Below, piece by piece: positions 1 through 6,076 of a DNA stretch of 6,674 nucleotides. The position numbers and the translations under genes were made by a program. Position 1 is the first letter of the stretch, and every line of letters starts with the position of its first letter. The notes under the pieces are model-generated. The model had not been told where the DNA came from. It saw only the letters and a program-made list of their open reading frames with translations, and made no database searches. Location of the stretch: assembly GCA_030430875.1 (NCBI GenBank), contig JAUIKI010000081.1:1-6674 (forward strand). Direction: 5' to 3'. This DNA is from Gammaproteobacteria bacterium (GTDB taxonomy: Bacteria > Pseudomonadota > Gammaproteobacteria > Pseudomonadales > JAUIKI01).

Positions 1-18
1 GAATAGATTTCACGGCTT

Positions 19-63
19 AGCTGAAGGAGATTAATATTAGCTGTTAAGGCTGTTTTATCAGCT
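19..63. repeat. Phased AGCTG repeats upstream of the gyrA promoter
   Basis: AGCTG occurs at 19-23 and 39-43, and its reverse complement CAGCT at 59-63, so the three start exactly 20 bp apart, about two helical turns. The first two sit in the longer direct repeat TTAGCTG (17-23 and 37-43). TAGCTG (38-43) and CAGCTA (59-64) form a 6-bp dyad with a 15-nt spacer. The set lies just upstream of the -10 element and the last copy touches where a -35 element would be. An operator is possible but this is inference; I do not recognise a known regulator's site, and chance is a real alternative in 60 bp. Confidence 0.3.
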
Positions 64-165
64 ACTTAAGTTCATAATTTATGGTACAATTTGGCTCTTT
101 TTTGAAAATGGTTCATCACATCAAGATAAATGTATTGAAGTGATAGAGCTTTCAAGTTAACAGCT
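39..165. repeat. 9-bp inverted repeat flanking the gyrA promoter
   Basis: AGCTGTTAA at 39-47 is repeated perfectly inverted as TTAACAGCT at 157-165. The arms are 109 nt apart, with the -10 element and most of the predicted leader between them. The left arm overlaps one of the phased AGCTG motifs. The loop is too long for a terminator hairpin. Two binding sites for one protein, one on each side of the start point, is a possible reading. No conserved regulator site is recognised. Confidence 0.25.
82..90 (+). promoter_or_regulatory. Probable extended -10 promoter of gyrA
   Basis: TGG followed by TACAAT (85-90) matches an extended sigma-70 -10 element: TG one base upstream of a hexamer that fits TATAAT at five of six positions. 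No good -35 hexamer is found 16-18 bp upstream (TACTTA at 63-68 fits poorly), which is usual when the TGn extension is present. The start point would be near 96-98, giving a leader of about 95 nt before the chosen gyrA ATG. It is the best promoter candidate in the window and probably drives gyrA. With no clear terminator downstream, it may also contribute to serC-pheA-hisC-tyrA. Confidence 0.5.
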
Positions 166-183
166 CGATTGAATTATAAACGT

Positions 184-189
184 AGGGTG
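184..189 (+). promoter_or_regulatory. Ribosome binding site of gyrA
   Basis: AGGGTG lies just upstream of ATG at 193; its AGG core is six bases from the start codon. It is only a moderate Shine-Dalgarno match, but it supports the ATG at 193 over the in-frame TTG at 169. The bases before 169 have no purine-rich site, and the eight extra residues a TTG start would add have no counterpart in GyrA proteins. Confidence 0.55.
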
Positions 190-192
190 CGC

Positions 193-2748
193 ATGTTGGA
201 ACAAACCAAACAAGTCATACCAGTTAATATTGAAGATGAATTAAAGCAGTCCTATTTGGGCTACGCCATGAGTGTTATTGTCGGCAGGGCTTTGCCTGAT
301 GTGCGTGACGGTCTCAAGCCAGTGCATCGTCGTGTGTTATTTGCAATGCATGAGCTGAATAACGATTGGAATAAACCTTACAAGAAATCTGCTCGTGTTG
401 TTGGGGATGTGATCGGTAAATATCACCCACATGGTGATTCCGCTGTTTATGATGCCATTGTGCGAATGGCGCAACCATTTTCCTTGCGTTATGTGTTGGT
501 TGATGGTCAGGGCAACTTTGGATCAGTTGATGGTGATTCTCCAGCTGCAATGCGATATACCGAGATTCGTATGGATAAAATCTCGCATTCGCTGTTGGCT
601 GATCTTGAAAAAGAAACGGTTGATTTTGTGCCAAATTATGATGGCACGGAATACATGCCCGAAGTTTTGCCAACCCGAGTCCCAAATTTATTGATTAATG
701 GCTCATCTGGAATTGCCGTGGGTATGGCAACTAACATTCCGCCACATAATCTTTCTGAGGTTGTTTCTGGTTGTCTCGCGTTGATTGATAACCCCAATAT
801 GACCATTGATGAATTAATGGAGTATATCCCAGGTCCAGATTTCCCAACTGCTGGAATTATTAATGGACGTGCTGGTATTGTCGAGGCCTATCGAACAGGC
901 CGTGGGAAAATTTATGTGCGAGCTCGCTATGATGTTGAGACAAATCCTCAAACTAATAAGTCCAGCATTATTATCAACGAAATTCCTTATCAGTTGAATA
1001 AAGCTCGACTAATTGAACGAATTGCTGAGCTTGTTAAAGAGAAAAAAATTGAAGGTATTACTGAGCTTCGTGATGAGTCAGATAAAGACGGGTTGCGTAT
1101 TGTTATTGAGTTGAGACGCGGTGAATCTCCTGATGTTGTGGTCAATAATCTATTAACTCAAACGCAATTAGAAACAGTCTTTGGGATTAATATCGTTGCA
1201 TTAGTTGGTGGGCAGCCAAAAACTCTTAACTTAAAAAACTTATTGAATGCCTTTGTTCGTCATCGTCGTGAAGTAGTCACTCGTCGCACATTGTTTGATT
1301 TACGAAAAGCGAAGGAGCGAGGGCATGTTTTAGAAGGGTTAACGGTTGCATTAGCAAGTATCGATCCAATTATTGCGGTAATTAAAGCGTCAAAAAATGC
1401 ACAGGAAGCTAAACAAAAATTGTTGGAGTCTTCATGGCAGCCAGGCCAGGTTTTGACCATGTTGGAAAGAGCTGGGAAAGATGCTTGTCGGCCAAATGAC
1501 TTAGATGTTCAATATGGTTTGCATGATGCGGTTTATTTTTTGTCGCCAGTTCAAGCGCAGGCGATTTTAGATCTGCGTTTACATCGTTTGACTGGTTTAG
1601 AGACTGAAAAGCTAATCGCAGAATATCAAGATATCATCACTCAAATTGAGGAGCTTAATAAAATTTTAGCTAACCCTGAGCGTTTATTAGAGGTGATTCG
1701 AGAAGAGTTGGTCGCTATTAAAGATGAATTTGGTGATGAAAGGCGAACCGAAATCATTGAGTCGCGACGAGGCCTGTCACTAGCTGACTTAATTCCTGAA
1801 GAAACAGTCGTTGTGACCTTATCCCATTTAGGCTACGCCAAAAATCAGCAATTAGAAACTTATCAATCGCAACATCGTGGTGGTAAAGGAAAATCAGCAG
1901 CAAGCATTAAAGAGGAAGATTTCGTTGAAAAACTGTTGGTTGTTAACTCGCATGAGACTATTTTATGCTTTACAAATTTTGGACGGGTTTATTGGCTGAA
2001 AGCCTATGAAATTCCACAGGCAACTCGAATTTCTAAAGGGCGTCCTATGGTGAATATTCTCAATTTGCAAGAGAAAGAGCGTGTGACCACCATGTTATCG
2101 GTGCCTGAATTTAATTCTGATCATTTTGTGGTTATGGCAACTTCAGCAGGTACTATTAAAAAGACCTCACTTGAGCATTTCTCTCGTCCTCGCAGCGTTG
2201 GATTAATTGCAATAGATCTTGATGAAGGGGATACCTTAATTGGTGCTGCAATTACAGATGGCAGTCAAGAAATCATGTTGATTAATTCAGATGGCCGTGC
2301 AGTTTGTTTCCCAGAAGAGCAGGCTAGAGCGATGGGCAGAACAGCGAGAGGTGTGCGCGGTATTCGTAATAAAGAAGGGTCGAGTGTAGTTGCATTGATG
2401 ATTCCAAAAGCTGGCGATCAAATTCTTACAGTTAGTGAATTAGGCTATGGAAAACGTACACATGATCAAGAGTTTCCAAGGCATCGTCGCGGTGGTTCTG
2501 GTGTGATTGCAATGCAAACATCTGATCGAAATGGCAAGCTTGTTGGTGCAATTCAAGTTTCAGATGACGACCAGGCCATGTTGATTAGTGACCAAGGAAC
2601 GTTGGTTAGAATTCCAACTCATGAAATCTCGTTGGTTAGCCGAAACACTCAAGGTGTTCGTTTGATTAAATTAAAAACAAATGAAAAGCTAATGGGTATC
2701 GAGCGAGTTTTTGAAGAAATTGAGCCTGATGGGGAAGGTGAAGAATAG
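193..2748 (+). CDS. gyrA: DNA gyrase subunit A
   Basis: GyrA is the DNA-cleaving and rejoining subunit of gyrase (A2B2 with GyrB), which introduces negative supercoils with ATP. The 851-residue product is close to the E. coli protein (875). The N-terminal winged-helix domain follows E. coli numbering exactly: catalytic Tyr122 preceded by Arg121, the intercalating Ile174 in GSSGIAVGM, and the quinolone region around 67-106 with Ser83 and Asp87. The tower and coiled-coil dimer gate follow to about residue 525. The C-terminal beta-pinwheel carries the GyrA box at 560-566, read here as QHRGGKG with His in the second position, and an RHRRGGSG stretch at 763-770. The acidic tail is only about a dozen residues, much shorter than in E. 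coli. The start is ATG at 193, because the family begins just before the VNIEDELKQSYL segment. The gene is intact, and the product is cytoplasmic on DNA. serC follows after 28 nt. Confidence 0.98.
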   Translation: MLEQTKQVIPVNIEDELKQSYLGYAMSVIVGRALPDVRDGLKPVHRRVLFAMHELNNDWNKPYKKSARVVGDVIGKYHPHGDSAVYDAIVRMAQPFSLRYVLVDGQGNFGSVDGDSPAAMRYTEIRMDKISHSLLADLEKETVDFVPNYDGTEYMPEVLPTRVPNLLINGSSGIAVGMATNIPPHNLSEVVSGCLALIDNPNMTIDELMEYIPGPDFPTAGIINGRAGIVEAYRTGRGKIYVRARYDVETNPQTNKSSIIINEIPYQLNKARLIERIAELVKEKKIEGITELRDESDKDGLRIVIELRRGESPDVVVNNLLTQTQLETVFGINIVALVGGQPKTLNLKNLLNAFVRHRREVVTRRTLFDLRKAKERGHVLEGLTVALASIDPIIAVIKASKNAQEAKQKLLESSWQPGQVLTMLERAGKDACRPNDLDVQYGLHDAVYFLSPVQAQAILDLRLHRLTGLETEKLIAEYQDIITQIEELNKILANPERLLEVIREELVAIKDEFGDERRTEIIESRRGLSLADLIPEETVVVTLSHLGYAKNQQLETYQSQHRGGKGKSAASIKEEDFVEKLLVVNSHETILCFTNFGRVYWLKAYEIPQATRISKGRPMVNILNLQEKERVTTMLSVPEFNSDHFVVMATSAGTIKKTSLEHFSRPRSVGLIAIDLDEGDTLIGAAITDGSQEIMLINSDGRAVCFPEEQARAMGRTARGVRGIRNKEGSSVVALMIPKAGDQILTVSELGYGKRTHDQEFPRHRRGGSGVIAMQTSDRNGKLVGAIQVSDDDQAMLISDQGTLVRIPTHEISLVSRNTQGVRLIKLKTNEKLMGIERVFEEIEPDGEGEE

Positions 2749-2776
2749 ATTATCCATAATATAGAGATGGTTTTTT

Positions 2777-3856
2777 ATGAAACGTTTGTATAATTTTTGC
2801 GCAGGCCCTGCTGCGCTACCTGAAGCGGTTCTTTTGCAAGCTCAGACTGAACTCTTAGATTGGAAGAATCACGGTTTATCCGTTATGGAAATGAGTCATC
2901 GCAGTGCTGAATTTATTGAAATTGCACAGCAAGCTGAGCAAAATCTGCGTGCTATTTTAAATGTGCCAGAAAATTATCATGTTTTATTTTTACAAGGTGG
3001 GGCTCGCACACAATTTGCAACCATCCCCATGAATATTCTGCAAAATAAAACTAGGGCGGCATATGTTGATTCAGGTCATTGGTCAAAGCATGCTATTAAT
3101 CAAGCAAAAGCCTATTGTGATGTGGACGTTATTGCTAAGATAGAAGAAAATGGATTAATTGCCGATCCAAAGGATTGGATGGTTGATGAGTCTTTTGCCT
3201 ATCTACACTATGTTGCAAATGAAACTATCGATGGTGTTGAGTTTCACGATTCCCCTTCAGTTGCAAAGATTCCATTGGTTTCTGATATGTCATCAACTCT
3301 GCTTTCGCGACCGTTAGATGTCAGTCAATTTGGATTAGTTTATGCTGGCGCTCAAAAAAATATTGGGCCAGCTGGTTTGACCATCGTTATTATTAGGGAT
3401 GATTTGATTGGCCATGCACTTCCTGTTACTCCCAAAACATTTGATTATAAAGTTCAAGTACAAGCAAAATCCATGTATAACACACCGCCAACATTTGCAT
3501 GGTATCTTGCAGGGTTGGTGTTCCAATGGATAATTGATCAAGGTGGTTTGGAAAAAATGGCTGAAATTAATCGATGCAAAGCTGAGAAGCTATATGCTGC
3601 GATTGATCAGTCAGATTTCTATGAAAATACGGTTCCTGAAAAATTGCGTTCTTGGATGAATGTGCCATTTTCATTACCGCAGCATGATTTTCTTAGCCAA
3701 GAATTTTTAACGCAAGCAAAACAATCTGGATTGCTGAATCTTAAGGGGCATGTTGCTGTTGGTGGAATGCGTGCTAGTCTTTACAATGCTGTCACTGATT
3801 TAGCTGTAGATGCTTTAATTGATTTTATGCAGGAGTTTGAAAAACGTTATGGATGA
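2777..3856 (+). CDS. serC: Phosphoserine aminotransferase
   Basis: SerC (class V aminotransferase, PLP-dependent, cytoplasmic homodimer) converts 3-phosphohydroxypyruvate and glutamate to 3-phosphoserine and 2-oxoglutarate. The same enzyme acts on 3-hydroxy-4-phosphohydroxythreonine in pyridoxal phosphate synthesis. At 359 residues it is full length (E. coli 362). Visible family motifs are YNFCAGPAALP at the N-terminus; SHRS at 40-43, whose His41 and Arg42 bind substrate phosphate; GGARTQF at 74-80 in the PLP phosphate region; Asp170 in SDMSS, which contacts the PLP ring; GAQKNIGPAG at 191-200 with Schiff-base Lys194; and GHVAVGGMR at 324-332 near the C-terminus. E. coli has GGGRGQF where this protein has GGARTQF, a variation also seen in other SerC groups as far as I recall. 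The ribosome binding site is weak (AGAG at 2763-2766, ten bases upstream). It lies 28 nt after gyrA and its last 8 nt overlap pheA, suggesting one transcript. Confidence 0.97.
   Translation: MKRLYNFCAGPAALPEAVLLQAQTELLDWKNHGLSVMEMSHRSAEFIEIAQQAEQNLRAILNVPENYHVLFLQGGARTQFATIPMNILQNKTRAAYVDSGHWSKHAINQAKAYCDVDVIAKIEENGLIADPKDWMVDESFAYLHYVANETIDGVEFHDSPSVAKIPLVSDMSSTLLSRPLDVSQFGLVYAGAQKNIGPAGLTIVIIRDDLIGHALPVTPKTFDYKVQVQAKSMYNTPPTFAWYLAGLVFQWIIDQGGLEKMAEINRCKAEKLYAAIDQSDFYENTVPEKLRSWMNVPFSLPQHDFLSQEFLTQAKQSGLLNLKGHVAVGGMRASLYNAVTDLAVDALIDFMQEFEKRYG
3831..3835 (+). promoter_or_regulatory. Ribosome binding site of pheA inside serC
   Basis: AGGAG is the only strong Shine-Dalgarno sequence near the pheA start and lies within the last codons of serC. 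The distance to ATG at 3849 is 13 bases, somewhat longer than optimal. The alternatives fit worse: TTG at 3837 is one base from the site, and TTG at 3819 lies upstream of it and would add ten residues absent from PheA homologues. Ribosomes finishing serC at 3856 pass over this start, so translational coupling is likely. Confidence 0.55.
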
Positions 3857-4949
3857 AGATAAGAAAAAATTAGAGGCATTGCGTCAAGAAATTGACCAGA
3901 TTGATGTGAACCTTCAAGAGCTTTTATCTGAACGTGCCCGTTGTGCTCAAGCTGTGGCAATTGTTAAGCAGTCTTCAGTTGCTGAGTTTCAAGATGCGCT
4001 TTTTTATCGGCCTGAGCGCGAGGCTCAAGTACTAAGAGCGGTGAAAGCAAGAAATAAAGGGCCGTTGACTGATGAGGCAATGACCTATATTTTTCGACAA
4101 ATCATGTCAGTTTGCCTTTCAATTGAGCGCTCAATGCAAGTGGCATTTTTAGGGCCAGAAGGGACATTTACACACATGGCTGTCCTTAAACATTTTGGTC
4201 ATGCAGTAAGGATTTCTCCAATGAATAATATTGATGAAGTGTTCCGTGAAGTTGAAGCTGATTCTGCGCATTATGGTGTTGTGCCAGTTGAGAATTCAAC
4301 AGAAGGAGTGGTAAATCGAACGCTAGACAGCTTTATGCGTTCTCCCTTGTTGATTTGTGGTGAGGTTGAACTCAGAGTTCATCACCATTTGTTACTTAAT
4401 GGTGATGCTCAGTTGAGCGCTATTAAGCGAATTTATGCGCATCAACAAGCGCTGGCTCAATGTCGACAATGGTTGATTGCAAATTGTCCTCATGCAGATC
4501 AAATTGCAGTTTCTAGTAATGGTGAAGCTGCAAAGCGGGTTAAGAAGGAGAAGAATGCTGCTGCGATTGCTGGTGATATGGCTGCAGAGATTTATAAGTT
4601 GGACAAGCTGGTCTTAAATATTGAAGATAGCCCATATAATAGTACACGCTTTATCATTGTTGGTAAGCAAAAAACCAATCCAAGCAAACAGGATAAAACA
4701 TCAATTTTAGTTTTGACGCGAAATACTATTGGTGCTTTATATAAAGTCTTAGAGCCATTCTATAATCAAGGAGTGGGCTTGACCAGTATTGAAACAAGGC
4801 CCTCACGTTTGAGTAATTGGGCATATGTATTTTTTATTGATTTTGAAGGCCATTATGAAAGTGAAAAAATCAAGAGCGTTTTGAAAGAAGTGAAAGAGCA
4901 CGCATTGGAAATAAAATGGCTGGGTTCCTATCCTGCTGCAATTGTTTGA
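3849..4949 (+). CDS. pheA: Chorismate mutase / prephenate dehydratase (P-protein)
   Basis: A bifunctional cytoplasmic enzyme of phenylalanine synthesis: chorismate to prephenate, then prephenate to phenylpyruvate. The 366-residue product has three parts in order. Residues 1-95 are an AroQ chorismate mutase; Arg12, Arg29 and Lys40 line up with E. coli Arg11, Arg28 and Lys39, and the YRPEREAQVL segment (53-62) is the form seen in Pseudomonas. Residues 97-272 are prephenate dehydratase, with FLGPEGTFTH, VPVENSTEG (146-154, usually VPxEN) and the catalytic STRF (265-268, Thr266). From about 285 to the end is an ACT domain with GALY (295-298) and IETRPSR (314-320), the counterparts of the GALV and ESRP motifs that bind phenylalanine for feedback inhibition. 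Regulation by phenylalanine is therefore expected, but not shown. ATG at 3849 overlaps serC by 8 nt in another frame. hisC follows 22 nt later. Confidence 0.97.
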   Translation: MDEDKKKLEALRQEIDQIDVNLQELLSERARCAQAVAIVKQSSVAEFQDALFYRPEREAQVLRAVKARNKGPLTDEAMTYIFRQIMSVCLSIERSMQVAFLGPEGTFTHMAVLKHFGHAVRISPMNNIDEVFREVEADSAHYGVVPVENSTEGVVNRTLDSFMRSPLLICGEVELRVHHHLLLNGDAQLSAIKRIYAHQQALAQCRQWLIANCPHADQIAVSSNGEAAKRVKKEKNAAAIAGDMAAEIYKLDKLVLNIEDSPYNSTRFIIVGKQKTNPSKQDKTSILVLTRNTIGALYKVLEPFYNQGVGLTSIETRPSRLSNWAYVFFIDFEGHYESEKIKSVLKEVKEHALEIKWLGSYPAAIV

Positions 4950-4971
4950 CGAGTAAAAGGTTTAAATTGTT

Positions 4972-6069
4972 ATGGAAAACCATTTTTTAGATTTAGCTGT
5001 TTCAGGCGTTCATGGTTTAACACCCTATCCAGCAGGGAAGCCTATTTCTGAGGTGCAACGAGAGTTGGGATTGAATGATTTAGTGAAGCTTGCGAGCAAT
5101 GAAAATTCTTACGGTGCTAGTCCAAAAGTGTTTGCTGCTCTCCAGGAATCACTAACAGAGTTACACTACTATCCAGATGCAAATGGCTACTTTTTAAAAA
5201 ACAAATTGGCTGACTTTCTTGATGTTTCTTCAGAAAATATCACGCTTGGTAATGGTTCGAATGAATTGATAGAACTGATTGCAAGAACATTCGTATCGGC
5301 TAATCATGAAATTATTTTTTCTGAATATGCATTTATTATTTATGAAATGATTTGTCAAGCAATTGGTGCAACACCAAAAAAAATTCCAGCTAAGAATTGG
5401 GGGCATCAGCTTGATAAAATGGCTGAAGCTGTGTCTAGCAAGACACGATTAATTTTTATTGCTAATCCAAATAACCCGACAGGAACATGGGTGTCGCATG
5501 ATATATTAGCTGATTTATTAAAAGGCCTACCAGAGCATGTGTTAGTTGTCGTAGATGAAGCATATTATGAATATGTTGATGAAAAAACTTATCCTAACAG
5601 CCTTGAATTACAGAAAAAACACCCTAACTTGATTGTATTACGTACGTTCTCTAAGGCGTATGCATTGGCAGGTTTACGTGTTGGTTATTGTGTCAGTCAT
5701 CCTGATATTGCAAATTTACTAAATCGTATTCGACAACCATTTAATGTTAATAGTCTTGCGCAAAGAGCCGCAGAAGTTGCCTTATCCGATCAAAACCATT
5801 TGCAAAATTCTATAAAAAATAACCAGCAAGAAATACAAGTTTTAGCAAAAGGGGTTGAGGAATTAGGACTTGCTTATATTCCTAGTGCGGCTAATTTTTT
5901 GACAATTGATGTGCAGCAAGATGCAATGGTTTTGTTCCAAAAACTACTAAGAAAAGGGGTGATTGTGAGGCCAGTTGTAAACTATGGTATGCCAACACAT
6001 TTACGAGTTACTGTTGGAATTCCGTGTGAAAATCAGCGTTTTCTTCAAGCGTTATCGCAATCTAGGTGA
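4972..6069 (+). CDS. hisC: HisC-type aminotransferase (histidinol-phosphate / aromatic)
   Basis: A fold-type I PLP aminotransferase of the histidinol-phosphate aminotransferase family, 365 residues, full length for the family. Visible landmarks are KLASNENSYGASP at 39-51 near the N-terminus; NGSNELIEL (94-102) in the cofactor-binding region; NPNNPTGT (165-172); VVDEAYYEY (193-201) with Asp195 and Tyr198; TFSKAYALAGLRVGY (225-239) with Schiff-base Lys228 and Arg236; and LRVTVG (344-349) with the substrate-carboxylate Arg345. It resembles Pseudomonas HisC2 in the same gene position. HisC family members convert imidazole-acetol phosphate and glutamate to histidinol phosphate, but many also transaminate phenylpyruvate and 4-hydroxyphenylpyruvate. 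Its place between pheA and tyrA suggests the aromatic role (inference). No other his gene is visible here. AAAAGG at 4955-4960 serves as a ribosome binding site, eleven bases before the ATG. Substrate specificity cannot be decided from the sequence. Confidence 0.95.
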   Translation: MENHFLDLAVSGVHGLTPYPAGKPISEVQRELGLNDLVKLASNENSYGASPKVFAALQESLTELHYYPDANGYFLKNKLADFLDVSSENITLGNGSNELIELIARTFVSANHEIIFSEYAFIIYEMICQAIGATPKKIPAKNWGHQLDKMAEAVSSKTRLIFIANPNNPTGTWVSHDILADLLKGLPEHVLVVVDEAYYEYVDEKTYPNSLELQKKHPNLIVLRTFSKAYALAGLRVGYCVSHPDIANLLNRIRQPFNVNSLAQRAAEVALSDQNHLQNSIKNNQQEIQVLAKGVEELGLAYIPSAANFLTIDVQQDAMVLFQKLLRKGVIVRPVVNYGMPTHLRVTVGIPCENQRFLQALSQSR

Positions 6070-6070
6070 T
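6064..6070 (+). promoter_or_regulatory. Ribosome binding site of tyrA at the hisC stop
   Basis: AGGTGAT is an exact match to part of the 16S anti-Shine-Dalgarno complement (TAAGGAGGTGATC). It overlaps the hisC stop codon (TGA at 6067-6069) and lies 6 bases before the ATG at 6077. It fixes the tyrA start and places initiation where hisC ribosomes terminate, so the two are probably translated in a coupled way. Confidence 0.7.
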
Positions 6071-6076
6071 ATAACT

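Noticed and set aside
2..34. Possible C-terminal end of an upstream gene (frame ending in TAA at 32-34)
   Set aside because: Only ten open codons are visible before the stop and they match nothing I recognise; any frame in a short stretch can be open this long.
108..143. Eleven-codon ORF in the gyrA leader, a possible leader peptide
   Set aside because: It has no ribosome binding site (T-rich sequence precedes the ATG), no run of Phe, Tyr or Ser codons, and no attenuator hairpin follows it.
169..192. TTG start giving GyrA eight extra residues
   Set aside because: There is no Shine-Dalgarno sequence before 169, and the added residues have no counterpart in GyrA; ATG at 193 fits E. coli numbering exactly.
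314..685. Open frame on the minus strand within gyrA, and a second plus-strand frame at 431-694
   Set aside because: Both are out-of-frame shadows of the conserved gyrA coding sequence, with no family resemblance or ribosome binding site.
1260..1460. Minus-strand open frame within gyrA
   Set aside because: Shadow of gyrA; short, with no recognisable product.
2755..2760. CATAAT as a -10 element for a serC promoter
   Set aside because: No -35 hexamer at suitable spacing; the nearest candidate TTGAGC (2720-2725) is 29 bp away.
2754..2776. Terminator-like CCAT...ATGG followed by six T between gyrA and serC
   Set aside because: The stem is only four pairs with a nine-base loop, too weak to terminate; the T-run simply precedes the serC ATG.
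3335..3541. Minus-strand open frame within serC
   Set aside because: Shadow of serC over its conserved PLP-binding region; no independent support.
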